NCBI RefSeq assembly: GCF_028548475.1
Contig: NZ_JAQQLE010000003.1
Coordinates: 124,001-188,000, forward strand
DNA length: 64,000 nt
Direction of reading: 5' to 3'
Source: Vogesella margarita
Lineage (GTDB): Bacteria; Pseudomonadota; Gammaproteobacteria; Burkholderiales; Chromobacteriaceae
The notes beneath the pieces are model-generated. The model was given only the letters and a program-made list of their open reading frames with translations. It was not told the DNA's origin and searched no databases. The position numbers and the translations under genes are program-made. Shown here piece by piece: positions 39,621 to 49,108 of this stretch (within the stretch, counting starts at the first letter, position 1; each line of letters opens with the position of its first letter).

Positions 39621-40670
39621 TCACTGCTGGATTGCTGCCGCCTGGCCGCGGATCTCGGCCAGCGCCACCGGACGGCGCTCGGTCACCGAGGCGATGCAGG
39701 CCAACGCAATTTCCAGCGCCGCCTTGGCATCCGTCCCGTCCGGGCCGCTGTTGCGGCCGCTGCGCACCGAGGCAACAAAGGCGTGCAGCTCGGCGGTGTA
39801 GCCGTCGATGAAATGGTCGGTGTCCAGCCGCCAGGTATCGTTGGACACGCCATCCTTGTCGAACAGCGTCATGCTGGAGCGGCGCACGTCGCCCATGCTG
39901 ATCATGCCACCGGAGCCGAACACCTCACCGCGGATGTCGTAGCCGTACGACGCGCAGAAGTTGGCCTCTGCCACCGCCACCGCGCCGTTGTCGAAGCGGA
40001 TGGTGACCACCGCGGTATCCAGAAAGCCCTTGTCCCGGAAGTCCGGACGCACCAGCGCGTCGGCCACCGCGTACACCTCGGTCGCCCGGGCGCCGGCATT
40101 CAGCCACAGCAGGGTGTCGAAGTCGTGGATCAGGGTTTCGAAGAACACGGTCCACGGCGGAATGCGTGCCGGGTCGCCCCCGAACGGGCCCGGGTCGCGG
40201 GTCAGCGAGCGCAGCAGCTGCGGCGTGCCCACCTTGCCGGCCGCGATCGCTGCCTTGCCGTCGGCAAAGGCGCGGTCCCAGCGGCGGTTGAAGCCTACCT
40301 GTAGCGGCACGCCGGCCTCGCGCGCCGCGGCGATGGCCAGCTCGGCATCCGCCAGCGTCAGTGCCATCGGCTTTTCGCAGAACACCGCCTTGCCGGCGCG
40401 GGCGGCGGCCACGGCCAGGTTGGTATGGAAACGTGCCGGCGAAGCGATGATCACCGCCTCGATCTCCGGGTTGGCCAGCAGTTCATCGACATCGGTATAG
40501 GTCAGCGGGCATTCCAGCTGGTCGGCCAGCCTGGCGGCGGCACCCGGTGCCGGGTCGGCAATGGCGGCCAGGGTGGCGTTCTTCAGGCGACGGGCAACGA
40601 TCTCGGCATGCGAGGCGCCGATGCGGCCGGCGCCAATCAGCGCCACGGCTACAGGTTTGGTGGAAGACAT
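39621..40670 (-). CDS. Gfo/Idh/MocA-family dehydrogenase
   Basis: NAD(P)-dependent dehydrogenase of 349 residues. Rossmann motif ALIGAGRIGASHAE, catalytic Lys in CEKPMAL, and active-site HDFDTLLW are all present, with GFNRRWDRAF as in inositol dehydrogenases. It is the second gene of a three-gene operon (Hyi-like isomerase, this, binding protein). It is one of four family members in the island and the least like IolG, so it may oxidise a different cyclitol or its derivative, in the way MocA is proposed to. Confidence 0.88.
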   Translation of the reverse strand: MSSTKPVAVALIGAGRIGASHAEIVARRLKNATLAAIADPAPGAAARLADQLECPLTYTDVDELLANPEIEAVIIASPARFHTNLAVAAARAGKAVFCEKPMALTLADAELAIAAAREAGVPLQVGFNRRWDRAFADGKAAIAAGKVGTPQLLRSLTRDPGPFGGDPARIPPWTVFFETLIHDFDTLLWLNAGARATEVYAVADALVRPDFRDKGFLDTAVVTIRFDNGAVAVAEANFCASYGYDIRGEVFGSGGMISMGDVRRSSMTLFDKDGVSNDTWRLDTDHFIDGYTAELHAFVASVRSGRNSGPDGTDAKAALEIALACIASVTERRPVALAEIRGQAAAIQQ

Positions 40671-40712
40671 GTCTCACTCCTTGTTTTGTGGGGGATGAAT
40701 GCAGCAGCCAGC

Positions 40713-41522
40713 TCAGAGCGGCAGCGTGAAGGCGTCGCGGAAGCGGCGCAGCGCCAGCTCGTCGTCGCCGGAGGCAAACGCTTCCAGGCCGATGCTGCCG
40801 CGGTAACCCAGCGCGTGCAGCGCCCGGGCAATGGCCGGATAGTTGATCTCGCCGGTCCCCGGCTCGCAGCGGCCGGGCACGTCGGCGACCTGGATTTCGC
40901 CGATATGCGGCAGCGCCTTGCCCAGCAGTTCGATCAGGTTGCCCTCGCCGATCTGCGCGTGATACAGGTCCAGCATCAGCTTGAGGCCGGGGCGGTTCAC
41001 CGCCGCCACCAGCGCCAGGCAGTCCTCGGCGCGGGCAAACGGCACCCCCGGGTGATCCACCGCGGTGTTGAGGTTTTCCAGCACGAAGGTCACCCCTTCG
41101 CGCTCGCCCAGCTCGGCCAGTTGCGCCAGGGTGTCGCGCGCCTGCAGCCACATGGCACCGCTGACGTGGTGCGCCGGCTGCACCGGCAGGCCCTTGTTAT
41201 CCAGCCCGGTGCCGTGCAGGTTCAGCCGGGGAATGCCCAGCGCCTTGGCCACCGGGATCGACTCGCGCGCAGTGTGCAGCAGCTGCTCGGCGCCGGCGGC
41301 ATCGGCCAGCGTGCCGCGGATATAGCCGGTCATCGAAGAGAAGGTGGCGCCGGTACGGGCCAGCGCATCGATGTCGTGGCGGGTCCAGTCCCAGATTTCC
41401 ACCTGGAAGCCCAGCTCGTGAATGCGGTGAATACGCTCCACGATAGGCAAATCGCGAAACACCATTTCGGCACATACGGCCAGCGTGAACGGGCTGGCTT
41501 GCTGCTGATCCTGACTGCTCAT
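40713..41522 (-). CDS. Hydroxypyruvate isomerase-like (Hyi family) TIM-barrel protein
   Basis: TIM-barrel isomerase of 269 residues. The C-terminal half has the Hyi signature LMLDLYHAQIGEGNL, HIGEIQVADVPGRCEPGTGEINYPAI and GYRGSIGLE; the substrate Glu lies in FVLENLNT. The ATG at 41522 has GGAG 8 bases upstream. It is first in a leftward operon divergent from a LacI regulator, with three matching operators between them. Given the neighbours it probably acts on a keto-cyclitol or keto-acid rather than glyoxylate metabolism. Confidence 0.82.
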   Translation of the reverse strand: MSSQDQQQASPFTLAVCAEMVFRDLPIVERIHRIHELGFQVEIWDWTRHDIDALARTGATFSSMTGYIRGTLADAAGAEQLLHTARESIPVAKALGIPRLNLHGTGLDNKGLPVQPAHHVSGAMWLQARDTLAQLAELGEREGVTFVLENLNTAVDHPGVPFARAEDCLALVAAVNRPGLKLMLDLYHAQIGEGNLIELLGKALPHIGEIQVADVPGRCEPGTGEINYPAIARALHALGYRGSIGLEAFASGDDELALRRFRDAFTLPL

Positions 41523-41877
41523 CTCTTTTCTCCACTGTGGGTTCGGTTCTGCGGCCAACCTTCTGGCTGCCGCCATACTGCAAGTTGCTACCGGTTGCAA
41601 AAATGACTACACCTGTAACGGCCGCGCTTGCCATCCATTGCGGCAAGCACATGGCTGCACGCCATTACGGCTAACCCGCCAATTTGCAACCGGTTGCAAA
41701 CCTGGACGTAGCAGACGCCATCAGCACTATCCATCTGCCGCCGTCCAGCCAAACACTACGACCAAGCCGCTTTGCTACCGGTTGCAATAGCGTTACATTA
41801 GTAGCCGCTTCGGCACAAAGTCAAGAAATAATTTTCTTTTAAAATTACAATCGGAAAATAAATTTCAAGGAAGCAAC
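41523..41877. promoter_or_regulatory. 355-base divergent control region with three LacI-type operators
   Basis: Three 16-base sites of the CCGG-centred LacI type: TTGCTACCGGTTGCAA at 41585-41600, TTGCAACCGGTTGCAA at 41684-41699 (an 18-base perfect palindrome with flanks) and TTGCTACCGGTTGCAA at 41772-41787. Spacing is 99 and 88 bases, suited to DNA looping. One repeat copy lies at 41550-41559. AT-rich DNA before 41878 probably holds the regulator's promoter. Confidence 0.85.
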
Positions 41878-42879
41878 ATGAGCAAATCCAGCCGCGCCAC
41901 GGCCGCCGATGTGGCCCGTGCCGCCGGGGTGTCGAAATGGACGGTTACCCGTGCCTTTACCCCCGGCGCCTCCATCGCCGAACACAGCCGCGAACGCGTA
42001 CTGCAGGAAGCCGCCAAGCTGGGCTACCGCCCCAACCTGCTGGCACGCAGCCTGGCCACCAAGACCACCAATCTGGTGGCGATCCTGGTGGACGACTTTG
42101 CCAACCCCTACAAGCTGCCGGTGCTGGAAGTGCTGACCCAGGCACTGCAAGCCGAGCAGATGGCCGCGGTGCTGATCAACATCAACCAGCACTTCGATCA
42201 CCTGTCCGCCATTCTGGACGCCGACCAGCGCCAGGTGGACGCGGTGATCCTGGTTGGCACCGACTTCAAGGATGAAGCGTTGAAACTGCCGACCCTGCCG
42301 GCTTCGCGCCCACCGCTGTACGTGCTGGCGCGGGAAAGCACCATCGCGCACATTCCGGCGGTGTCCTGCGATGCCAGCACCTCGATGGCGGCGATCAACC
42401 AGCACCTGTGGCAGCGCGGCTACCGCCGCCCCGGCTTCATGTCCGGGCCGCGCTCGCTGTCCACCGCGCTGGGGCGGCAGCTGCATTTTTCCGCCTTCTG
42501 GCAGCAACAAGCCGGCACCACGGTGCCGGAGCTGGCCGCCGGCAGCTACGACCGCCATGCCGCAGCGCAGGTGTTGCGCGATTACCTGCAGGCTACGCCG
42601 GCAGGTGAACGCATCGACGTGCTGATGTGCGAAAACGACGCGCTGGCCATCGGCGCCATCGAAACCGCACGCCACGAGTTCGGCCTGCGCGTGCCGCAGG
42701 ATCTGGCCATTGTCGGCTACGACGGCGACGAGTTGGCCGCATCGCCATCGTTCAATCTCACCAGCTACCGCCAGCCCCTGCCGGAGATGGTGGCGGCGCT
42801 GATCAACATGCTGAAAGGCCGCAGCGAAGCGCGCTCGATCAACCTCCCCGGCGAGCTGCTCATTCGCGGCTCGACCTAG
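41878..42879 (+). CDS. LacI-family regulator of the Hyi-dehydrogenase-SBP operon
   Basis: Regulator of 333 residues with LacI HTH (TAADVARAAGVSKWTVTRAF), the hinge (RPNLLARSLATKTTN) and an effector-binding domain ending in VGYDGDELAASPSFNLTSYRQP. The classical hinge leucine/alanine text predicts a CCGG-type operator, and three are found in its upstream region. It should repress both itself and the divergent operon at 41522-38534. Confidence 0.93.
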   Translation: MSKSSRATAADVARAAGVSKWTVTRAFTPGASIAEHSRERVLQEAAKLGYRPNLLARSLATKTTNLVAILVDDFANPYKLPVLEVLTQALQAEQMAAVLININQHFDHLSAILDADQRQVDAVILVGTDFKDEALKLPTLPASRPPLYVLARESTIAHIPAVSCDASTSMAAINQHLWQRGYRRPGFMSGPRSLSTALGRQLHFSAFWQQQAGTTVPELAAGSYDRHAAAQVLRDYLQATPAGERIDVLMCENDALAIGAIETARHEFGLRVPQDLAIVGYDGDELAASPSFNLTSYRQPLPEMVAALINMLKGRSEARSINLPGELLIRGST

Positions 42880-42919
42880 CACCCGCGCAAGTGCGGGCGC
42901 ACGCAGACCAGGGCGCAGG

Positions 42920-43657
42920 TTACCAATGCCGGGCCCCGTCGACGATCAGCTTGACCCCGGCCAGCAACAGGCCGGCATACGACACCCGGTAGAACCACTG
43001 CCGTTGCAGGCGGCCCGCCAGATAGACCCCCAGCAGCACCCCCGCGATGCCAACCGGCAGCAGCGCCAGCGCCAGGCGCATGTTGCCGCCGGAGAGCAGG
43101 TTCATCTGGTAGTACAGCGGCCACTTCATCGCATTCACCATGAAAAAGAACACCGCGCTGGTGCCGGCCAGATGGCTAGGCGCCATATTGCGCGCCAGGC
43201 AGTACATCATCATCGGCGGCCCACCCGCATGGCAGATGAAGCTGGCAAAACCCGACAGCACCGACATCAGCCAGGCGAGCGGGCGCCAGCGCCAATCGCC
43301 CCCCCCGGCGGGCAGCAGCCGCTGCAGCAGGAAGCACAAGGTCATGGCGCCGACCAGCACCGACACCACGGCCAGGCTCACCACGCTGAGCAGCAGCCAG
43401 CCCAGCAGCACACCGCACAGCCCCGCCGGCAGGCAGTGCTTCAGTACCGCGCCATCCACCGATTTGCGCAATGAATACACGCTGACCAGGTCCATCACCA
43501 GCAGCAGGGGCAGCATCACCGCCGCCGCCTGCGTGATCGGCATCGCCAGCGCCATCAGCGGCGTGGCAAAGGCGCCGAAGCCATTGGCAAAGCCGCTCTT
43601 GCTCAACCCCATCAGCAGCACGGCGGCAAGGGCGGCCGGTAGCAAGTCAGCGAACAT
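42920..43657 (-). CDS. TauE/SafE-family membrane permease
   Basis: Inner-membrane protein of 245 residues with about 8 hydrophobic helices and the family pattern LSKSGFANGFGAFATPLMAL near the N-terminus. These proteins are mostly anion or sulfonate/organic acid exporters or importers. It lies after the iolA terminator and converges on the LacI gene, so it is probably transcribed separately. Its link to inositol use is unknown. Confidence 0.85.
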   Translation of the reverse strand: MFADLLPAALAAVLLMGLSKSGFANGFGAFATPLMALAMPITQAAAVMLPLLLVMDLVSVYSLRKSVDGAVLKHCLPAGLCGVLLGWLLLSVVSLAVVSVLVGAMTLCFLLQRLLPAGGGDWRWRPLAWLMSVLSGFASFICHAGGPPMMMYCLARNMAPSHLAGTSAVFFFMVNAMKWPLYYQMNLLSGGNMRLALALLPVGIAGVLLGVYLAGRLQRQWFYRVSYAGLLLAGVKLIVDGARHW

Positions 43658-43750
43658 GGCTTCCGCCTTTCATCGTGTCAGGGCATGGCGAGACATTGCC
43701 ACGCACCGTCATGCCGCGTGCCCCGGCCGTTGCCGGCGGGCAGCGCAGTG

Positions 43751-43777
43751 AAAAAAATAGCCACCCCGCAGGGTGGC
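43751..43777 (-). terminator. Terminator of the iolC-E-B-A operon
   Basis: On the minus strand GCCACCC and GGGTGGC form a 7-base stem with a 4-base loop followed by TATTTTTTT, 36 bases after the iolA stop. Confidence 0.9.
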
Positions 43778-43812
43778 AAAAACACAAACGCCTTGGGAGA
43801 GTCGCGTGAGGT

Positions 43813-45309
43813 TTACTTCATCGTGGGCATCGCGAATTCGGCACCGGCGCGGATGCCGGTCGGCCAGCGCGTGGTCACCGCCTTCATGCGGGTATAGAAA
43901 CGCACCCCTTCCGGGCCGTGCATGTGGTGGTCGCCGAACAGCGATGCTTTCCAGCCGCCAAAGCTGTGGAAGGCCATCGGTACCGGCAGCGGCACGTTGA
44001 CGCCAACCATGCCGACCTGGATGCGGTGCACGAACTCGCGCGCCGAATCGCCGTCGCGGGTAAAGATGGCGGTACCGTTGCCGAAGGCGTGGTTGTTGAT
44101 CATGTCCACCGCCTCGGCAAAGCTGTCCACGCGCACCACGCACAGCACCGGCCCGAAGATTTCCTCCTGGTAGATGGTCATGCCGGTGCTGACGTTGTCG
44201 AACAGGCAGCCGCCGAGGAAGAAGCCGTCCTCGCAGCCCGGCACGGAGAGGCCGCGACCGTCCACCACCAGTTTGGCACCCTCTTCCACGCCGCGGGCGA
44301 TATAGCCGCTGACCTTGTCCAGATGGGTACGCGTCACCAGCGGGCCCATTTCCGACTGCGGATCGTTGCCGGGGCCGACTTTCAGTGTCTTGAGGCGGGT
44401 TGCCAGTTTTTCCACCAGCGCGTCGGCGACATTGCCGACCGCCACTGCCACCGAGATCGCCATGCAACGCTCGCCGGCAGAGCCGTAGGCGGCGCCCATC
44501 AGTGCGTCGACGGTCTGTTCCAGATCGGCGTCCGGCATCACCACCATGTGGTTCTTGGCGCCGCCCAGTGCCTGCACGCGCTTGCCGTGGCGGGCACCGG
44601 TTTCGTAGATGTACTGCGCAATCGGGGTGGAGCCCACGAAGCTCACCGCCTGCACGTCCGGGTGGGTCAGCAGGCCGTCCACCGCCAGCTTGTCGCCCTG
44701 CAGCACGCCGAACACGCCATCCGGCAGGCCGGCTTCTTTCAGCAGCTCGGCAATCAGCAGCGCCGCCGACGGGTCACGCTCGGACGGCTTCAGGATGAAG
44801 CAGTTACCGCAGGCCAGCGCCACCGGGAACATCCACATCGGCACCATGGCCGGGAAGTTGAACGGGGTGATGCCGGCGACCACGCCCAGCGGCTGGCGCA
44901 TGCTCCAGGCATCGATGCCGCGGCCAACCTGTTCGGTGTACTCGCCCTTCAGCAGATGCGGAATACCGCAGGCGAATTCCACCACTTCCATGCCGCGGGC
45001 GACTTCGCCCAGCGCATCGGAGTGCACCTTGCCGTGCTCGCTGGAGATGATGGCGGCCAGCTCGTGCTGGCGCGCTTCCAGCAATTCCTTGAACTTGAAC
45101 ATCACGCGGGAGCGGCGCAGCGGCGAGGTATCGGCCCAGGCCGGGAACGCGGCCTTGGCGGCGGCGACGGCTGCGTTGACATCGGCGTTGTCGGCCAGCA
45201 GTACGTCGGCTTGTGCCTGGCCGGTGGCCGGGTTGTACACCGTGCTGGTGCGGCTGCTGTGACCGGCGGTTTGCTGGCCGTTGATGTAGTGGCTGAGGAT
45301 GCGGTTCAT
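43813..45309 (-). CDS. iolA: Methylmalonate-semialdehyde dehydrogenase (acylating), IolA/MmsA
   Basis: CoA-acylating aldehyde dehydrogenase of 498 residues; in the inositol pathway it converts malonate semialdehyde to acetyl-CoA. Conserved features: [36 protein letters not shown], and the catalytic Cys in [12 protein letters not shown]. The C-terminal [25 protein letters not shown] fits. It is last in the iolC-iolE-iolB-iolA operon; a role in valine degradation is less likely here. Confidence 0.95.
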   Translation of the reverse strand: MNRILSHYINGQQTAGHSSRTSTVYNPATGQAQADVLLADNADVNAAVAAAKAAFPAWADTSPLRRSRVMFKFKELLEARQHELAAIISSEHGKVHSDALGEVARGMEVVEFACGIPHLLKGEYTEQVGRGIDAWSMRQPLGVVAGITPFNFPAMVPMWMFPVALACGNCFILKPSERDPSAALLIAELLKEAGLPDGVFGVLQGDKLAVDGLLTHPDVQAVSFVGSTPIAQYIYETGARHGKRVQALGGAKNHMVVMPDADLEQTVDALMGAAYGSAGERCMAISVAVAVGNVADALVEKLATRLKTLKVGPGNDPQSEMGPLVTRTHLDKVSGYIARGVEEGAKLVVDGRGLSVPGCEDGFFLGGCLFDNVSTGMTIYQEEIFGPVLCVVRVDSFAEAVDMINNHAFGNGTAIFTRDGDSAREFVHRIQVGMVGVNVPLPVPMAFHSFGGWKASLFGDHHMHGPEGVRFYTRMKAVTTRWPTGIRAGAEFAMPTMK

Positions 45310-45402
45310 GTCGTTTGTCCTGTACTGGCGGGCAATACTCTGCCCCGGCAGCCCGCGTGCGGGTCTGCCTGTGGTCGTGTTCTTAGATCGTGGGGGTTCG
45401 GT

Positions 45403-46200
45403 TTACGGCTTGGCGATGATCCACTCGTGCGCCGGGTCGTTCTTGAAGCACCATTCGCGCTTCGGACCGGCCATCACGTTGAGATAGTAGGACTCGTAGC
45501 CGTAGGGCACGGACACCGGGTGGTAGCCTTCCGGCACCATCACCACGTCGTGGTCTTCCACCGCCATCGACTGGTCGATGCGGCGATCGTCGGTGTACAC
45601 GCGCTGGAAGGCAAAGCCCTGCGCCGGGTTCAGCCGGTGGTAGTAGGTTTCCTCCAGCACGCTTTCTTCCGGCAGTGCGTCGCGATCGTGCTTGTGCGGC
45701 GGGTAGCTGGAGGAATGGCCGGACGGGGTGCGCACCTCCACCACCAAGAGGCAGTCGGCTGGCGCGGTCTGCGGCAGGATGTCGGTCACGTAGCGGGTGT
45801 TGGCTTCCTTGCCGCGCACGCTGCGCTGCATGCTGTCCGGGGTGATCAGCCGTGCCGGATGGTTGCCGGCGGACGGCGCCGAGCAGAACGCCACCTCGGC
45901 ATTGCTCTCGGCGGTGACTTCCACCGCCACGCCCGGCGGCGCGTACACCGCGTACGGCGCCATGTCGTCGAACACGCTCTGGCGCTCGCCCAGGTGCGTC
46001 CACTCCTGCTCGCCCACCTTGACGCTGGCCTTGCCGGCCAGGATCACCACACAGCACTCGCGGCCCGGCTGCTGCCACACTTCGCGTTCCTGTGCGGCCA
46101 ACCTGACGGCGCGAAAACCGACATGGGTCCAGCCCGCCGACGCCGGGGTCACGTCCACCAGCGGTTTGCCCGCCTGGTCCGCCTTAACCAGCAAATTCAT
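45403..46200 (-). CDS. iolB: 5-deoxy-glucuronate isomerase IolB
   Basis: Cupin-fold isomerase converting 5-deoxy-glucuronate to 2-deoxy-5-keto-gluconate. The 265 residues include LLVVEVRTPSGHSSSYPPHKHD (metal histidines), EETYYHRLNPAQGFAFQRVY and the C-terminal HDVVMVPEGYHPV ... YYLNVMAGP. The ATG at 46200 has GAGGAGAG upstream; an open frame extends to 46317 inside iolE but is not needed. It follows iolE by 11 bases. Confidence 0.96.
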   Translation of the reverse strand: MNLLVKADQAGKPLVDVTPASAGWTHVGFRAVRLAAQEREVWQQPGRECCVVILAGKASVKVGEQEWTHLGERQSVFDDMAPYAVYAPPGVAVEVTAESNAEVAFCSAPSAGNHPARLITPDSMQRSVRGKEANTRYVTDILPQTAPADCLLVVEVRTPSGHSSSYPPHKHDRDALPEESVLEETYYHRLNPAQGFAFQRVYTDDRRIDQSMAVEDHDVVMVPEGYHPVSVPYGYESYYLNVMAGPKREWCFKNDPAHEWIIAKP

Positions 46201-46211
46201 GCCATCTCTCC

Positions 46212-47111
46212 TCAGGACAGGCCGGCAACCAGCCCGGACAAGGTTTGGAAGCCCTTCTGCGCGTATTCGTAGCTCGGCGCGATGGTCGGGTCCTGCTCCG
46301 CCTCTACCACCAGCCAACCCTGGTAACCATGCTGCGCCAGACGGGCGAGGATGGGGCCGAACTGGATGTCGCCGTCGCCCGGCACGGTAAAGGCGCCGTT
46401 GAGCACCGACTGCAAAAAGCTCCAGCTGCCGTTGCGGGCGCGGCGCAGCACTTCGGCGCGCACGTCCTTGCAGTGCACGTGCACCACGCGGTCAATGTGC
46501 TTGTTCAGTTCGGTCAGCGGGTCGCCACCGGCAAAATACATGTGGCCGGTATCGAACAGCAGGCCCACGTCCGCGCTGGTCAGTGCCATCAGCTTGTCCA
46601 CGTCGGCCGGGGTTTCAACGAACGCGCCCATGTGGTGGTGGTAGGCCAGCTTGATGCCGCGCGACGCCAGGTGGGCGGCAAAGGTGTTCAGCTTGGCGGC
46701 GTACTGCTGCCAGGCTTCGTCGCTGGTAAAGGTTGGCCGCTTGTACAGCGCGGTGCCGATCTGACCCTGGATGGAGCCGCCCACCTCGCCGTACACCATC
46801 ACCCGGCAGCCGCTTTCCACCAGCAAACGCAGGTGGCCTTCCACCGCAGCGATTTCTTCCTCGGCGGAACGCTCGGCCAGGTAGCCGGAATACCAGCCGG
46901 ATACGCATTCCACGCCGTAGGGCTCCAGCACCGCTTTCAGCTCTGCCGCGGTGCGCGGAAACTTGTTGCCCAGCTCGAAGCCCTGGTAACCGATCTCGCT
47001 GCCTTCTTGCAGGATGGTATCCAGCGTGGTTTCACCGCCCAGCGACGGCAGGTCATCGTTGCACCAGGAAATCGGGTTGATGCCGATCTTTACCTTGAAA
47101 GTGGAAGTCAT
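46212..47111 (-). CDS. iolE: Inosose dehydratase (2-keto-myo-inositol dehydratase) IolE
   Basis: TIM-barrel dehydratase that converts 2-keto-myo-inositol to 3D-(3,5/4)-trihydroxycyclohexane-1,2-dione. The 299 residues contain the start KIGINPISWCNDDLPSLGG, the QEGSEIGYQGFELGNKFP segment, KLAYHHHMGAFVET, VGLLFDTGHMYFAGGDP and a C-terminal GWLVVEAEQDP, all typical. It is second in the iolC-E-B-A operon. Confidence 0.97.
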   Translation of the reverse strand: MTSTFKVKIGINPISWCNDDLPSLGGETTLDTILQEGSEIGYQGFELGNKFPRTAAELKAVLEPYGVECVSGWYSGYLAERSAEEEIAAVEGHLRLLVESGCRVMVYGEVGGSIQGQIGTALYKRPTFTSDEAWQQYAAKLNTFAAHLASRGIKLAYHHHMGAFVETPADVDKLMALTSADVGLLFDTGHMYFAGGDPLTELNKHIDRVVHVHCKDVRAEVLRRARNGSWSFLQSVLNGAFTVPGDGDIQFGPILARLAQHGYQGWLVVEAEQDPTIAPSYEYAQKGFQTLSGLVAGLS

Positions 47112-47164
47112 AGTGTTGTCCGTGTCTTTGCTTGCTGTTGTCGTTGGCTGCCGTGGTGGCGTGC

Positions 47165-49108
47165 TTACTGCTGGGCCTGGCGGCGTTGCGCCTGCCAGAT
47201 ATCGATCAGGGTTTCAAAATTGTGACGGGCGGCGGCGATCAGGCCGGCATCGTCGATCTCGCCGGCCAGCCAGCGCTGCGACGGTTCCTGGAACAGCGTG
47301 CGGCCAACCATGAAGCCGCGGCAGCTTCTGGCATGGCGGGCCTGCTCGAAGCCCTTGCGCAGCTCGCTGACCGGTGCGTTCAGCCCCAGCAGCACCACGC
47401 CGCGGCAGTACGGATCGCGCTGTTCCAGCAGCTGGTCGACCTGCTCCCACTGCTCGGCGCTCATCGATTCCAGCTTCCACCATTCCGGGTAGATGCCCAG
47501 GTTGTAGAAGCGTTTCAGCGCGCGCAGCACGGTGTCCGGCTGTTGCGGCAGCTTCCTGGACGGGATCACCTCCAGCAGCAGCTCGTGGCCGCTGAGCTGC
47601 GCCATCTGGTACACGGCGCGCACCTGCGCCTCCTGCTCCAGACGGTTGCCGACTTCGTCGTCCGGGTGGTACTGCACCAGGCACTTGATGATGTGTTCCT
47701 GTGGCCAGATTTCCAGCCGTGCCGCCAGCGCGCGGCCATGGTCGAATTCCAGCGGATTGGAGCCGGGCAGCTCGATCGGGCGGCCGATCCACCAGCCGCG
47801 GCCGGTGGCGGCGTACATCGCGTCCTCGCCGTAGCGGTCGTCGACCAGGATGCCGGTGCGCCCCTGCAGGCCGCTGGCGGCCTCGGTCTGCGCCACCGCC
47901 TGCACCAGCAGCGTTTTCAGCTGCGAGATACGGCTCTCCGGCACGCCGTTCTGCCGCGCCAGCTCGAAGAACTGGTTACGATGGTCAAAGGCGAACACGC
48001 ACAGGTTGTCCCACTGCTTGCGCTTGACGCTGACGCGGTGCAGGCGTGTGAGCGTGGCATCCTCGCCCGGGCGCAGCGGCGTTACCGGCAGGCCCAGGAA
48101 GTAGTCCAACTCTGCCGGGGTCGGCATCGCCACCGAGCAGCCGTGGCGCGATACCACCAGCGCGCCGCAGGCGTTGGCGGTGCGGCAGGCGTCGCCGTAA
48201 TCGCCACCGCGAAGCCATACCGACAGGAAACCGGACAGGAAGGCGTCGCCGGCGCCCAGCACGTTCATCACTTCCACCTGCGCTCCGCTGATGGTGAAGG
48301 CGTCGTCGATGTCGGTCGGGATGTCGCCGGTAATCACCGCGCAGCCCAGCGGGCCGCGCTTGACCACCAGCACCGCCTGCGGCGCCAGCTCGCGCACCAC
48401 CTGCAGGCAGTCCAGCAGCGCCGGCTTGCCACCGGCGATCAGGAATTCTTCTTCGGTACCGACGATCAGGTCGAACAGCGGCAGTACCGATTGCAGATGC
48501 GCGCTGACGGCATCGTCGGCAATGAAGCGCTGCTCACCGTCGCCGCGGCCGGTCAGGCCCCACAGCACCGGACGGTAGTCGATGTCCAGCACGGTGCGCA
48601 CATTGTGCTGGCGGGCAAAGCCCAGCGCCTTGTGGCTGGCGGCGTTCACCTTCTCGGTGGACAGGTGGGTGCCGGTGATCAGCAGGCTCTTGCTGCTGGC
48701 GATGAAGGCTTCGTCGATGTCGTCTTCGCTCAGCGCCATGTCGGCGCAGTTCTCGCGGTAGAACAAGAGCGGAAAGGTGTCGCGGTCCTTGATGCCCAGC
48801 AGCACCATGCCGGTCAGGCGCTGTGCGTCGACCTTCACCTGGCTGATGTCACAGCCTTCCTTCTCCAGCGTTTCCAGCAGGAAACGCCCCATCTGCTCGT
48901 CGCCGACCCGCGACAGCATCGCCGATTTCAGCCCCAGGCGGGCGGTGCCGAAGGCGATATTGGCAGAGGAACCGCCAAGGTATTTGGCAAAGCTGCTCGC
49001 ATCCTCCAGACGTGCACCCAGCTGGCGGGCGTACAGGTCAACTGCCAGTCGTCCCAGGCAAATCACGTCGAGGTTACGGTCGGGTGCAAAGGATGTCTGG
49101 TTTTGCAT
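47165..49108 (-). CDS. iolC: 5-dehydro-2-deoxygluconokinase IolC fused to DUF2090 (IolJ-like) domain
   Basis: Fusion protein of 647 residues. The N-terminal PfkB kinase (about 1-330) phosphorylates 2-deoxy-5-keto-gluconate: LGGSSANIAFGTARLGL, and the anion-hole GAGDAFLSGFLS. The C-terminal DUF2090 domain (about 340-640), starting near WDNLCVFAFDHRNQF, resembles an aldolase fold and is annotated in other proteobacteria as the 2-deoxy-5-keto-gluconate-6-phosphate aldolase partner. No separate iolJ is in the window, so this domain probably supplies that step. It is first in its operon, divergent from iolR. Confidence 0.95.
   Translation of the reverse strand: MQNQTSFAPDRNLDVICLGRLAVDLYARQLGARLEDASSFAKYLGGSSANIAFGTARLGLKSAMLSRVGDEQMGRFLLETLEKEGCDISQVKVDAQRLTGMVLLGIKDRDTFPLLFYRENCADMALSEDDIDEAFIASSKSLLITGTHLSTEKVNAASHKALGFARQHNVRTVLDIDYRPVLWGLTGRGDGEQRFIADDAVSAHLQSVLPLFDLIVGTEEEFLIAGGKPALLDCLQVVRELAPQAVLVVKRGPLGCAVITGDIPTDIDDAFTISGAQVEVMNVLGAGDAFLSGFLSVWLRGGDYGDACRTANACGALVVSRHGCSVAMPTPAELDYFLGLPVTPLRPGEDATLTRLHRVSVKRKQWDNLCVFAFDHRNQFFELARQNGVPESRISQLKTLLVQAVAQTEAASGLQGRTGILVDDRYGEDAMYAATGRGWWIGRPIELPGSNPLEFDHGRALAARLEIWPQEHIIKCLVQYHPDDEVGNRLEQEAQVRAVYQMAQLSGHELLLEVIPSRKLPQQPDTVLRALKRFYNLGIYPEWWKLESMSAEQWEQVDQLLEQRDPYCRGVVLLGLNAPVSELRKGFEQARHARSCRGFMVGRTLFQEPSQRWLAGEIDDAGLIAAARHNFETLIDIWQAQRRQAQQ

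Noticed and set aside
42883-42897. CCCGC/GCGGG hairpin after the LacI gene as a terminator
   Set aside because: The stem is only five bases and there is no U-run.
43918-46272. 784-codon open frame on the plus strand
   Set aside because: It is the shadow of iolA and iolB, rich in His, Arg and Gly, with no family resemblance.
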